DNA of 64,000 nt from Pictodentalium vernedei (Eukaryota > Mollusca > Scaphopoda > Dentaliida > Dentaliidae): contig CM062296.1 of NCBI GenBank assembly GCA_031216915.1, forward strand, positions 450,120,287 through 450,184,286, in the 5' to 3' direction. Of this stretch, positions 41,437-52,819 are shown in pieces. The first letter of the stretch is position 1. Each line of letters opens with the position of its first letter. The translations under genes and the position numbers were made by a program. The notes under the pieces were generated by a model that saw nothing but the letters and a program-made list of their open reading frames with translations, was not told where the DNA came from and ran no database searches.

Positions 41437-42963
41437 AAAGTTAAGAAATATCATCGTCCACATGAGGGCGATAGGTTTGATGACGAGTTCAAAGAAAAAG
41501 TAAACAAATTTGTTCAAGACAACAAGACAACGTTTAACGATGCCAACTTCAGCCAAACGCCCGAGGACGGGGATGGCCATGAACTCACGGAACGGATAAG
41601 CAAAGAAGAAGTGGCTAACACAATTAAAAAATGTAAGTCTTCTTCTTCCCCAGGAGGGGACGAGGTCTCATACAAAATCCTGAAACAATGCCCCAACACT
41701 TTTTTCGGTAGACTCACTAACCTCCTAAACTGCTGTCTCTCTAGTGGATACTTCCCAAAATGTTGGAAAGTAGCTACAGGAGTCATGATACCCAAACCCG
41801 ACAAGGATTTGAGCAACCCAGCTAATTACCGCCCAATCAGCCTACTCAGCTGTATTGGAAAAATTTTCGAACGGATTCTCACGACTAGACTCCGCAGCCA
41901 TCTCGAATCAATCAGCTTTTTCAATAAGTGGCAAAGGGCATACAGGAGCCAAAGAGAGGGAATCGAGCATGTTTATAGACTGGTAGATTATATGAAAACG
42001 GCGTTCAGTCAAAATGAAATAGGAACCGCGCTATTACTCGACGTAGAAAAAGCGTTTGACTCTGTCTGGCACAATGGCATGAGATACAAACTAGCTAAAA
42101 TGGGGCTACCTACCAAAATTCTAAGGATCATATCATCATTTTTATCTGATCGAAAAATCAAAGTGAGAGTCAACTGCGAAGTGTCAGCCGAGGTAAAACT
42201 CGAAGCGGGCACTCCACAGGGTTCGGTCCTCAGCCCGCTTCTATTTATAATATATGTGAATGACATTGACAAACTAGGGAAGAACCATGTTGAACTATCT
42301 CAATTCTCAGACGACAAAGGAATGTGGACGGCCAGTAAGTCTGGAAACATAATACAAAACCGCCTGCAGGATACCATCCGCGACCTGCAAGACTGGTGCG
42401 CTCTGTGGCGCATCAAGCTAAATGCCACGAAAACACAAAGAATCACGTTCTATAAAAAACAAAGGAAAAAGCCTGTCCCTAATATTGAGCTTAAGCTTTA
42501 CGATCATAAACTTGAAGCTAGTAATGAGGCAAAGTTTCTGGGATTCAACCTGGATAGCAGTCTCAATCTAAACAATCACATAAACTCAGTCACCGTCAAA
42601 GCCACTAAACGCATCAATTTCCTGAAAATGATCAGAGGTAAAAATTGGGGAGCCAATAAAGAAATTATCCTCAATCTTTACAAATCATATATACGCCCAG
42701 TGCTAGAGTATGGGGCCATAATAACAAGTGACCTGAATAAAACCAACATTGAAAAACTACAACGGGTCCAAAATCATGCCTTGCGCGTGGCTCTGCGCAA
42801 GCCCACGTGGACATCGATAAAACAACTTCACGAGATAGCAAAAATAGACACTATAGCAATGCGCTTAAAAGATCTTCAAAGCAAAACTCTAAATAGACTT
42901 CAAGACAGCGAATTAATAATAGAACTCAATGCGCATCGCGTCCTCAATAGGAAAACTAAATAA
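41437..42963 (+). CDS. LINE-B ORF2 reverse transcriptase, 5' truncated (no endonuclease)
   Basis: About 508 codons of LINE-B ORF2. It starts in the linker before the RT, so the whole APE endonuclease is absent. RT motifs are complete: NYRPISLLSC, LDVEKAFDSVWH, GTPQGSVLSPLLF, FSDDKGMWTAS. The C-terminal region matches LINE-A at roughly 80% by eye. The frame extends upstream into the PLE 3' end (to 41386), but no true start belongs to LINE-B. No internal stop. The last RT part (after 42147) is what the array chimeras replaced with PLE sequence. Confidence 0.8.
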   Translation, partial: KVKKYHRPHEGDRFDDEFKEKVNKFVQDNKTTFNDANFSQTPEDGDGHELTERISKEEVANTIKKCKSSSSPGGDEVSYKILKQCPNTFFGRLTNLLNCCLSSGYFPKCWKVATGVMIPKPDKDLSNPANYRPISLLSCIGKIFERILTTRLRSHLESISFFNKWQRAYRSQREGIEHVYRLVDYMKTAFSQNEIGTALLLDVEKAFDSVWHNGMRYKLAKMGLPTKILRIISSFLSDRKIKVRVNCEVSAEVKLEAGTPQGSVLSPLLFIIYVNDIDKLGKNHVELSQFSDDKGMWTASKSGNIIQNRLQDTIRDLQDWCALWRIKLNATKTQRITFYKKQRKKPVPNIELKLYDHKLEASNEAKFLGFNLDSSLNLNNHINSVTVKATKRINFLKMIRGKNWGANKEIILNLYKSYIRPVLEYGAIITSDLNKTNIEKLQRVQNHALRVALRKPTWTSIKQLHEIAKIDTIAMRLKDLQSKTLNRLQDSELIIELNAHRVLNRKTK

Positions 42964-43991
42964 TCTGGGGCATGTCTATCGAAAGGGTTAAAGATTACAT
43001 CATTGTGATGGTGTGAGCCAGGCATTCTGTGACCTAAATTTAGAACTGGCTGCGGGTGACACGATACGCACGAAAGCTTGCCTCTGTTACCAGTGGGAGT
43101 TGCAAACAGCGAGGAAAATCTCCACCTGCTGCCGGGTCTCCCCTCCTTGAGATACAAATCTCGGGGAAAAAATGCTGGCTTCCCCATCCAAAAGGACGGA
43201 AAAGGTGTAAATTAAAAACCGAATTGCTCTAATTTCCAGCTCTCTATCTTTTCTACCTCCTCTATCTCATCAGACACGCGACCAAACTGAATGACAAACT
43301 ATGAGGGATTGAAACAATCCTCAAGCAAAGATGTGCAGAAAACCTAACAAGACGAAGACAAGGATTGAAACAATCTTGCCAGGAAACAGCCCTTTTAAGG
43401 GCTTTTTTTTTTTTTTTTTTTTTTTTTTTTTGTGGGGGGGGGGGGGGGTGGTGGAGGTCATTTGGAATTCCCGAAGGATAACCGGATACCTCAAAATCAC
43501 ATACGGCATCCTATCTCCCAGAAGGCTTGATGGATGACTCCCGGTTTTTTTCAAACTAAACTGTTGGAGCTTTCTCCATTCCTTTTTTGTAACCGCTATG
43601 GTCATATACCGGGGCCGCTACCAAACCGGCGTTGCTGTTTGGTTTTCTTTTTTCTTTTTCCCTTAAAATTGCCATCGCACAACATTATATTCTGGCTCGC
43701 CACCATGGTGGGACTCAAACCTCTACCATCGCCAAGCTGGAAACGAATACAGCCCACTCTCCAATAGTCTTAATGGCGTTGTGGGTTTGGTCTTTGACAA
43801 TCTATCACTCCAATGCAAACTGCCAGGAATTCTAACCGCGTGCATACCCCTTCAGACCCCATTTGAGGCAATAGGAAGGCTAGGCCTGTGTGATCCAAGG
43901 GAATAAAATAAGGCTAACCGGGTCGCAAAGGATTTGTAAATCCCACATCGTCCCTGCGCGCCTTCGGCGCGCTAAAACCTTTCATTCATTC
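42964..43991 (+). mobile_element. LINE-B 3' UTR and 3' end
   Basis: Contains the same features as 1-964: GATTGAAACAATC hairpins (near 43307 and 43364), AGCCCTT/AAGGGCT (near 43386-43402), T run then G run (43402-43452), the GC hairpin (43956-43972) and an (ATTC)n end. It connects the orphan tail at 1-964 to LINE-B. Confidence 0.8.
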
Positions 43992-44184
43992 AAAGTTGGA
44001 ATCATTTTCCTCAAAGTCTCTTTGAAAAAGCCAAACCAAGCGAAACGCGTCGAGACAGACGGATTATTTTCTACCTTTGTTGAAGACTACAACCAATCCT
44101 GGTATCTTCTCTAATAGGTAATATCTAGATTTAATTTAAATTTATTTCATTTCTTCATTTTAAATTCATCTACCTATTCTTCAA

Positions 44185-45678
44185 ATGGCTCAAAAAAGAC
44201 AGAAGCATCAGGGAAAGAGAGTTGCCCAGTCTGGAAGAGGCCAGGAACAATCGTTCCAGGCCTATTCTAGATTGGTCAAAGCCCTTTTCCAGGTGATTCA
44301 GTGTATGCACCATATTGGGCTCTTAGAGCAGCATTTGGCCAACCGGGATTTCCCGAAACAGTTGGAGAAGAAAGTAGATGAGTTAGGTGGCTTTCTAAAG
44401 CCGGCTCTTCTCACCCCACACATTTTTTCTGTTTTTCGACAGATTAGTGTGGGATGGGCCAACCAAACGTTAAATGCTTTAGTTGAGCATTACAAGATAA
44501 ATTTAAACCAGTTGAAGTCTAAGATAACTTTGGCTATGCGACCACCTCCTGGACTCGAAAAAATAGACTTCAACAGCGCTTCGGCGCGTGCCTTGATCTG
44601 GGCTAAAAAAAACTTTAAAAATAAGTTGACAGATAAGACGATTTCGGCCTATGAGTCTTACATTTCGGAACTTCGCACAGCGTCTGGAGTAAGGAACAAT
44701 ACAGGAGGGAGCAAGCAAACTCCGGCCCGTGTTGTCCCTCTACCCCAACGCGAAAAGCAAAATAAGAAAAGATCAAGGCAAAGCACTTCTCCCTCTTCAT
44801 TTCCTTCTACTTCTTCTTTCTCTCAGAGTAAGCGCCTCAATTTGCAAACATCTCCGGTCCATATTGTGACTGAAGATGCTCGCAAATTGAGTAACGCTGT
44901 CTCGCCTCGTCTTGCTCCTCTACCTCCTACTCCTCCTCAGCCTTTCTTCTCTGGTTCTCCTAGTGCTCTTACTAGAACTCCTCCTTCTGTTTCTTCTCCT
45001 GCTTCTGTTTCCTCTCCTGCTTCTGTTTCCTCTCCCCCTTCTCCTGCCTCCAGTGTGGTTCAACCAGGTATATCGTACTCAGAGAAAGTCAAATCACCGA
45101 GCCGCAACTCGGGCCGCTCATTTGATTCTAAATTCTCCCAGTTTCGGCATAAAAGCGGAGTTAATGTTGACAAAAGGAATTGGCGCCTCCCCGATGTTTG
45201 TAAAAACATCCTTATGATTGGAAGTTAAAATTTAGGACGCATTGATCGAAATCCCCATCCGGACATCCAGGTGGAGTGTTACCCCGGCGCCAAATTCAAT
45301 CATCTGCGCTCTATGTTTAAAGGGCACAGGGGCCAGTCCCGTCCCCAAAAAATATTATTAAATATTGGTGTGAATTCTCGAAACGATAATTCTGATCTCG
45401 TAGTTAAGCAGTTGCAGAATATGCTTAGCGATATCAGGGTCAAGTTTAGATCAGCAAAAATTTATTTCGCTGAACTAAACTTTTCGCAAAAACTCCCTCA
45501 GGCTGAGAGGAGAACCCTGAGCATCATCAACGAAACCATTCGGAAAGTGAAGGACGTTAACGTTATACCTAAAATTGATGACGCGAAGTTTGATGTTGCT
45601 CAGGATTTAATCCATTGGACCACGAGAACCGCCAATATTATGTACGATCACTGGTTGAACCACCTAAATTTAAACTAA
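44185..45678 (+). pseudogene. PLE copy c ORF1, nonsense mutation TCA to TAA
   Basis: Same architecture as copy a, two residues shorter in the proline run of the linker. TAA at 45226-45228 replaces the Ser codon in the SGNH block I (IGSSN), exactly at the candidate nucleophile. Reading stays in frame after it to the normal stop at 45676-45678, and the slippery heptamer (45669-45675) is unchanged. Confidence 0.85.
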
Positions 45679-47908
45679 GTAAAGGCAAAGGTAACAGCCG
45701 CCTAACAGATGTGGGATTAGGAACTAATGTGGTTAACCTGTCTGGCACCAATGACCTAACAACCCAAGAGAAATCTCTTTTAGATCGCGGTTTAACTTTT
45801 GTACCAACACCAAGGCCTAAAACTGATAACCAAACAAATTTACCATCATACAACTGTAATTTTCTTAGGCAAATGAAATTAGCAGACCGCTTTAGAAACT
45901 CCAGCGGTCGGAAACTTCCTTTTACAGAATCATCTGGTTGGTCACCTCCAGATAGTGAAGTAGATCCCGAAATTATTGAGGCTAGCAAACGAATCATCCA
46001 AAAGGTGTTCAGCATGAACATACTCTCCGATAAAGACAATTTAACAGCTGGTGAACGGAGAGCCCTCGCGAAACTTCGAAAAAATAAGAAATTAGTAATT
46101 AAACCAGCCGACAAAGGTGGGTCGGTAGTTGTTCTATCTCGGGATAATTATATAAAGGAAGCCATGAGACAACTCAGCAATACTAAACATTATAAGAAAA
46201 TAGATTCACTTATTTGGCCTAGTAATATCGAAAAATTCAATAAGATCTTAAAATTTCTCCTCGACGAAGGTCACATTACCAAAAAACAATTGAAATATTT
46301 AACAGCTAAGCTCAGTGCTCAAACAAGACAATTTTATATCCTACCAAAGATCCACAAGGACCGTTCTTCATGGACGGATGACTTAACTCCACCCGGGAGG
46401 CCAATTGTATCAGATTGTAATTCGGAATCTTATGCGATCTCGGAATTAATTGATTATCATCTGAAACCTATAGCAAATAGACATCCGAGCTATCTAAAAA
46501 ATACACAGGATTTCCTGTCAAAAATTTCGAGATTGAAAATATCGAAAAATGCAATTCTGGCTACTTTGGATATCGACAGTATGTATACGAACATTGATAT
46601 TGATAAAGGTGTTAAATCAGTTAAAAATGCATTTGAAAAATATCCGGATGCGAAACGCCCGGATGAACAAATTTTGGATCTTTTAGAGCTGAGCTTAAAA
46701 GGTAATGACTTTCAATTCAATGGAGAATATTTTCTACAAATAATGGGTTGTCCTATGGGCAAAAGATTCAGTCCTAATTTTGCAAGCATTTATGTAGCGG
46801 AATGGGAGGAAAATGCCTTAAGCAAATGTGCAAAGCATCCTCTCGTATATCTCAGGTATTTAGATGACATTTTTATTATTTGGGAACATTCAAAAGAAGA
46901 TTTTGATGAATTTTTAGAAATTTTGAACAATCACGATCCAAATATTAAATTGAAAGCTACTATCAGTGAAAATTCTGTTGATTTTCTCGATGTGACCGTG
47001 TATAAAGGCAAGCAATTTCAGGCGTCCGGTCATTTAGATTATAAAGTGTATTTTAAACCAACTGATTCACATCAATTGTTGCACACAAAATCATTTCATC
47101 CTCAACATACATTTAAAGGTATCATCAAATCACAACTCATTCGTTTCCACCGCAATTCAAGTGATAAGGTAAATTTCAATGAGGCTTGTTCTACTCTATT
47201 TGGCGCTCTCAGATCGAGAGGGTACTCGCTGCGCCTCTTGCGTAGCCTGAAATCCCAAACCCTGAAAAAGCTCGAAAGTCCAGCTGAAACTACCGATTTC
47301 GAACCACTGAAGATTGAACACAACAGACCATTGCAGAATGGTAGTGGCGCGGTATTTAATTGCAAAAAGCCTCGTTGTAGACTGCATACTTTTATGCCTG
47401 ATCAGAAAGAGGAATTTTCCTCCGAACAAACGAAAAATCATTATCAGATCCGTAACCCCCTCCATTGTGATTCACCAAACATTATTTACCTTATCACTTG
47501 TAAGCGATGTCGGAAACAGTATGTTGGTCAAAGTCAAAATCCTTTCCGAGAACGTGCTACTAGACAGAAACAGGATATAAAACATAATGCTGATGCACCA
47601 GTAGCACAACATTTTAACCTTCCTGGCCATTCTTTGGACGATTTCGAAATCCATCCTATTGAACAACCACCAGTTAAAGGCACATTAGAAGAAACGGATG
47701 AATTTAGAAAAAAAACGTGAAGCTTTTTGGATCAATACGCTTCAAACCCTCTGGCCATTTGGTATGAACATATCAGAGGGCGAATGCGAAAGGAGGTCCA
47801 TCATTCATTTCACTTTAACGTACAACAGAATGAATATCGAAATAGCAAAAAGTTAAAAGATGAATTCAATTTTACCAATGCTAAATTAAATGAACCTTTG
47901 AATCTTCT
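45615..47908 (+). pseudogene. PLE copy c ORF2, frameshifted near the GIY-YIG C-terminus
   Basis: Intact from the -1 overlap through RT motifs, YLDD and the GIY-YIG core. It then gains one A in the A run at ~47710 (FRKK), shifting the frame just before the catalytic-type Glu of REAFW. A further one-base loss (GCAAAAAGTT for GCAAAAATGTT, ~47850) and truncation follow. Confidence 0.85.
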
Positions 47909-47911
47909 CCT

Positions 47912-47914
<3 letters not shown>

Positions 47915-47980
<66 letters not shown>

Positions 47981-48295
47981 TCTTGTTTTCCCTACATACC
48001 GAGGTACCCCATTGTCTGTCCTTTGTGTGGACTAACGGTTTCAACCTCGTTTTGCCGATACAGTTCTGGGAAAACAACCGAGGTAAAGGGTTTCTTTTGT
48101 CTTTTGTACCTCGGTAAGGCGAAACACGCAAACTCTTTTGTCTAGTTACCTCGTCAAGTTGGTAAGACAAACGCACACACACACACACACACACACACAC
48201 CCTCACCCCCTCCACACACACACAACAAAACACCCCCCCACACACACGCGCGCATGGCGTCACCCTCTCTTCGTCCCCACATACACAACATATAC
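47915..48295. repeat. CA-repeat-flanked R3 block after PLE copy c
   Basis: (CA)n 47915-47977, R3 unit 47978-48172, (CA)n 48173-48200, then C-rich degenerate CACAC sequence to ~48295. The R3 unit matches 40860-41047 almost base for base. The ORF predicted across it on the minus strand is a repeat artefact. Confidence 0.75.
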
Positions 48296-48340
48296 TTAAC
48301 CCCCTGCACACTGATGTCAAAATATCTAGATATGAAGTAG
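48296..48340 (+). mobile_element. Truncated piggyBac-type MITE, family 2
   Basis: TTAACCCCCTGCACACTGATGTC matches the left end of the MITE at 63187-63399 (TTAACCCTCTGCACACAGACGTC, given in total). It is cut off by PLE fragment d. Confidence 0.5.
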
Positions 48341-48346
48341 AAAGAG

Positions 48347-49115
48347 GACTTTTCCTCCGAACAAACGAAAAATCATTATCAGATCCGTAATCCCCTCCAT
48401 TGTGATTCACCAAACATTATTTACTTTATCATATGTAAGCGCTGTCGGAAACAGTATGTTGGTCAGCGTCAAAATCCTTTCCGAGAACGTGCTACTAGAC
48501 ACAAACAGGATATAAAACATAATGCTGATGCCCCAGTAGCACAACATTTTAACCTTCCTGGCCATTCTTTGGACGATTTCGACATCCATCCTATTGAACA
48601 ACCACCAATTAAAGACACATTAGAAGAAACGGATGAATTTAGAAAAAAACGTGAAGCTTTTTGGATCAATACGCTTCAAACCCTCTGGCCATTTGGTATG
48701 AACATATCAGAGGGCGAATGCGAAAGGAGGTCCATCATTCCTTTCACTTTAACGTACAACAGAATGAATATCGAAATAGCAAAAAGTTAAAAGATGAATT
48801 CAATTTTACCAATGCTAAATTAAATGAACCTTTGAATCATCGACCTGTCATCGCCTATAAGAAAAACAAAACCTTGCGTAACATCCTTGTAAGGACTAAA
48901 TTAGAGCCCATCAATGAATAAAATCAATTATTGCCAGTCAGTTTAACCAGTTCCTAAGCTCATCACTTAGTTTAAATCAATTTTGTGTAATTTTTTGTCA
49001 TGTTTGAAACCCATCAGGGTTCAGTGAATGAAAACAATTTTTCGGCGGCATATTAAAAGAAAAAAACGTTTCAGTATGAAATGTCTGTGCCAGTGCGATT
49101 TTTTAACCTCAAACA
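48347..49115 (+). pseudogene. PLE fragment d: GIY-YIG C-terminus and proximal 3' UTR
   Basis: Picks up at TTTTCCTCCGAACAAACG (SSEQTK in ORF2) and runs through the GIY-YIG region, REAFW and the stop at ~48921 to the 3' UTR, ending in CACACACACAAACAAAC. It has the same lost T as copy c (GCAAAAAGTT at 48780), so the final ~45 codons are out of frame. It shares other variants with copy c (CATCCTATTGAAC), suggesting the two are close relatives or a local duplication. Confidence 0.8.
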
Positions 49116-49602
49116 CACACACACAAACAAACAAACGACAGGAAACAGTCGCGTTGTTTTCCATAATCTGCAATCTGCTCGAACCATTTATGTGTCTCTT
49201 TAAAGTGCTTTATAAACAACGAGAAATGAATGTACTATGAAAATCCCAAGTCTGAAGTTTCTCAAAACCATATTAAATATACACAAATTAGACACAAACT
49301 GCATTCGCACCAGAACGGATAATAAAACTATTCTTCATGAGAATAACTCGTGGCCAGCGGTGCTTCAGATATCCAAGAACATGGCTAGAAATTCAAAACA
49401 TTTCAAGATGCAGCGTCCGCCGTCATTTCTACGCATATTTGATAACATGTACCAAACAAGAAGACAGTTTAGCCATTGTCCCCACCTACGACGTGGACAA
49501 CACGATATTTTGTTAGCATCTCTAGTTTCTGAATCGAAATAAGTAGTTTGATACAATTTAAAAGATATTTACACTTGACTTTTCTAACTGATAACAACAT
49601 TT

Positions 49603-49849
49603 TTAACTTAAAATGAAATGCAGACGACCCTTGCGAATAAAATTCTTGAATAACTAATTTCTTTTTAATAATTTACCTCATAAACATAGCTTATGACACC
49701 TCATTGGAACGAGCGCAACGAGGTTGTTCCGATGAGAGGACATAAGCTATGTTTTTGAGACAAAGAATGAAAAAAAATAATGAAAATTGAACGGTGATTT
49801 TTGTGTATGGCGCAGACCGGTTTTACCGTTACGCTGAGTAAAAGGTTAA
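49603..49849. mobile_element. piggyBac-type palindromic MITE family 1 (247 bp, TTAA at both ends)
   Basis: TTAA at 49603-49606 and 49846-49849. The centre has ACCTCATTGGAACGAGC facing GTTCCGATGAGAGG, with AACATAGCTTATG and CATAAGCTATGTTTTT on either side. The right half shares TGAAAATTGAACGGTGATTTTTG-like sequence with 58709-58949. Confidence 0.65.
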
Positions 49850-50304
49850 ATTTGAAAGACACACCGCAAAACTCGTCTGCCATTGATGTGCTTGGAGTTA
49901 ATAAAGTATTATTCTTTGATTGATTGATAAAATGGTTTCATTTTTTTTTGCATTAAAACGGGGATTTAATAGAAAGTAGATTTCAAGTCAGATAACGCAC
50001 ACGCCACACGAGATTTTCTCGGTGTGTGTTATACGACGACCAGATATTGTCTCGACCTTGACCCCTCGCCTTTATCTGACCGAATACCCTAATTAGCCAA
50101 ACTTCCACATTATTTTGTGTATCCATCGGGCGGGAATACGAACTCACGAAGACAATGGGAACATAGCAGTGATTATAAAATTGGCCAGAAACACGGAGAC
50201 TGTTGTATGAAAGATTACCAAGAAGTGTGCAGCATCTTTCACTCTTTACCAAGCACGAATAGACGACACAAAATTCTTGAACAGAAGACAATAATTTAAT
50301 TTTG

Positions 50305-50440
50305 ACCTAAAAAACATAGCCTACTTCCCCTCATATTCCACATAGCTTATGTGGGATAATAAGCTATGCTTTTAGGCACAAAATGAAAAAATAAAATTTA
50401 ATGGTGTTTATGTAAATAGCGCACACGGGTTATGGTCGAA
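50305..50440. mobile_element. Degenerate MITE family 1 remnant
   Basis: AACATAGCCTACTTCCCCTCAT and ATAAGCTATGCTTTTAGGCACAAAATG frame a shortened centre with its own small palindrome CCACATAGCTTATGTGG. Ends are not clear. Confidence 0.45.
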
Positions 50441-52599
50441 ACTACAATTGTAAAAGTTTTATAGCATTGGCCCCAAGTGACAGGGTCGGGTATTGAGATC
50501 CCACCTGTCAGTAAATGTTATGGGGTGTCACACATCTCCCAGAAGCATGCACGCGTGATGCTGAAATGAAGACCCAACCGAAGGAAAGTGAGAGGAACAT
50601 TACGTACCTTGAGCGCATCAAAGCGCTTGTCCTTGATGCACTCAAGGGAGAAATATGAAATGGCAAGTCAACCTTTTTCATCAGTTATGTTGTCTTGACA
50701 TGTATAAACGAAGCAAACTCGTTAAAAACTAATTTGTACAATCTGCGACTGTTATATATTACGAACACCGACAGCGTTTGCTTCCTCCGGGGCCATTTTA
50801 TGACGACAACTATTCAATTTACGAATAAAGTAAGTAACAAATATGTCTGGACAACCGAGTTGGTACTTCGTCAATTAATACTTTCACGCACTTTGCACAC
50901 CTCATCAATCTGTCTAGTTTATAACTAAGTTTTGTGTCTAGATTTACAGATTTTTTGTGATGGGCTTGTCTCTAGCAATCAACTTTCGGCTTAATTTTGA
51001 AGATAGAGATATAAGCACATTATTTTCGATGTCTATTTTAACGCTTTATGTGAGAAAGAGGAAACTCAAACGCTTATTTCTTCATTTTCGACTATTTGTT
51101 TTTCTCCCCCTCCCCTTCCCCCTCCCTATCCACCACGAAACACCCACAACAAAACAAAACAAAACAGGAAACATCTAAAATAGAAACAATGAAAAGAAAC
51201 AGAGCAAAAAAAAACACACGCCCCCAACACCCCCCCCCCCCCCGAAAGAAAAGAAAAAACAACCTAACAAAAACAACTTATGACTCTTACTAGGGCGTTT
51301 AATTAGTCCCAAAGAGGGGTAATAAGTCACCTTTTACTGGTAAAGTATAAAGTTGTAAACTTACAGTACAGTCCCCGCGGAATGGTCAAAATCCACGCGT
51401 GGTCAGTGTTGCCCACGGGCGCTTTTCTCAGTCGATAATCATTAGTTTTCAGCAAATATTAAATAACAGAATCACTGGGTCGTACCCGGTGCTTCTTTCA
51501 TGATGGCGATTTCATTGCTTTATGTCGGAAATTCACGGTTAACACATGCGTGGAAATATTGCCAACACGAGGATTTAGACTTTTCTGCGATAACCGCCGT
51601 ACTGTATTTCAGAAGTTGATGTTTCTCTTGGGTGCGTCTCCTGTAACAGACGTTGAAAGCCTTGGATATATTGAATTTATTGAATTAAGCATCATCAATT
51701 AACTATTTGAGTTTCATGGATTCTATGATGTTGTTAATTCTGAATAGCACCCTCTTGAATTTCTCTGCATTATTAACAGAACACATGGCTGTATTGTTAA
51801 ATTCGGAGGTCTATTAATTGAATGGTTGGTTGTAATTGTTACACTTTTCCATAAAACACGTGTAAATGCTAGGTGGGAACGTGTTTTGGTGAGCGTTTCA
51901 GTGGTGTTCCGCCATCCACACTCTACCACCGTTCATTCACATCGTCCAAAATCATTTAACATTTAATTCGTAATGACGGATCACGGAGGGCCAGTGGCCA
52001 AAGCATTCGCCAGGTGTTAAACTGTTTCTCTCCCTGTTTGAGGTTATGACGTTGTTGAGCCAGATTATTATATGACAGAAAAAATCTGGTAATTTAACTG
52101 GCTGAAACACAAAACACCCGTCAGAAGTATCGATATTCTTCAATATGGCTGATCTATTCCATTGTTATCGAAATCGAGTTGATATTTCACCATAAGCGCA
52201 GGAAGGTTGATACAATGATTCCAAACACCTGTTTGCGATAAAAATAGAAATGGTATTTCCTGCTTGCTCCTTCCTTTACTTTCCCTGTTCCATTGTTTAG
52301 GAACTGTTCAAATACAACAATTATCTACAACATGAACAAATAAGTAAATGCACATTGCTAATTATATATATTATATGTTTAAATTAAATTTATTCTGTTG
52401 CATATGAATATGCTGCTTTTCTTCTAAAAATATGTAATAAAGCAAGGAATTTGCAAATGATTTTTTTCTGTCATAATACTAAAACAAGAAGGAACCTCGA
52501 AAAGTGAAGCAGTGTTTGTTTGTAGTAAACAAGCATGTTTTACTGGTGAAGTAGGACCCGGTCACCAATGCCTGGGATGGAAGTACTCTAAAATGAACA

Positions 52600-52686
52600 A
52601 AATGGGTATAAACGATCAGTTGGACCTGACTTTATGTTGTGGTGACGATTAGCCATTGCGCGGAAATATGTGACCTTAAGCACAAA

Positions 52687-52737
<51 letters not shown>

Positions 52738-52741
52738 ATCA
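52600..52741 (+). mobile_element. SINE 3' tail fragment with (AAAT)n end
   Basis: GATTAGCCATTGCGCGGAAATATGTGACCTTAAGCACAAATAAATAAAT (in total) matches the 3' end of the SINE at 58998-59402. A 55-bp AAAT tract ends it at 52738. Confidence 0.6.
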
Positions 52742-52749
52742 TTGAATAA

Positions 52750-52817
52750 AACAATAATTGACTTTCCTTGAGGTTGTTACAAGGAATTGTCTACCTCAAT
52801 GAAAGTCAATAATTGTT
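52750..52817. repeat. Near-perfect 25-bp inverted repeat (hairpin)
   Basis: Left arm 52750-52774 and right arm 52793-52817 pair at 23 of 25 positions with an 18-base loop. It sits between the SINE poly(AAAT) tail and the LINE fragment. Confidence 0.8.
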
Positions 52818-52819
52818 TA

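Larger units (their letters stand above)
41437..43997 (+). mobile_element. LINE-B insertion with AAAGTT target duplication at the PLE-PLE junction
   Basis: AAAGTT at 41437-41442 and 43992-43997 flanks a 5'-truncated LINE-B (41443-43991). Upstream is the PLE 3' end (GCCCTCCC) and downstream the PLE 5' end (GGAATC). Excision recreates the uninterrupted junction seen at 36627-36645. It is a different LINE subfamily from the LINE-A insertion at the equivalent site (15891-20627). Confidence 0.85.
43992..47908 (+). mobile_element. PLE copy c, inactivated and 3' truncated
   Basis: Starts AAAGTTGGAATC after the LINE-B insertion. ORF1 has one nonsense mutation, and ORF2 has a +1 A shift and a one-base loss near its end. 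The copy ends at AATCTT near 47905, where sequence jumps to TCCTCAAACACAC and a CA-repeat block. Confidence 0.85.
49116..52600. other. Mostly unassigned non-coding DNA with scattered MITE remnants
   Basis: Apart from the MITE copies listed separately, I see no gene, RNA gene or known repeat. ORFs here are short and lack coding character. A CT-rich then C-rich stretch lies at 51095-51245. A fragment ACAATTGTAAAAGTTTTATAG at about 50444-50464 matches the end of MITE family 3 (59755; 61435). Confidence 0.4.

Noticed and set aside
47886-48413. Cys/Val-rich minus-strand ORF (also 40748-41137)
   Set aside because: Translation of CA/TG repeats and the R3 block.
50117-50299. Short ORFs in 49-52 kb as possible host exons
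   Set aside because: No domain, no consistent splice-site context and no codon bias visible.
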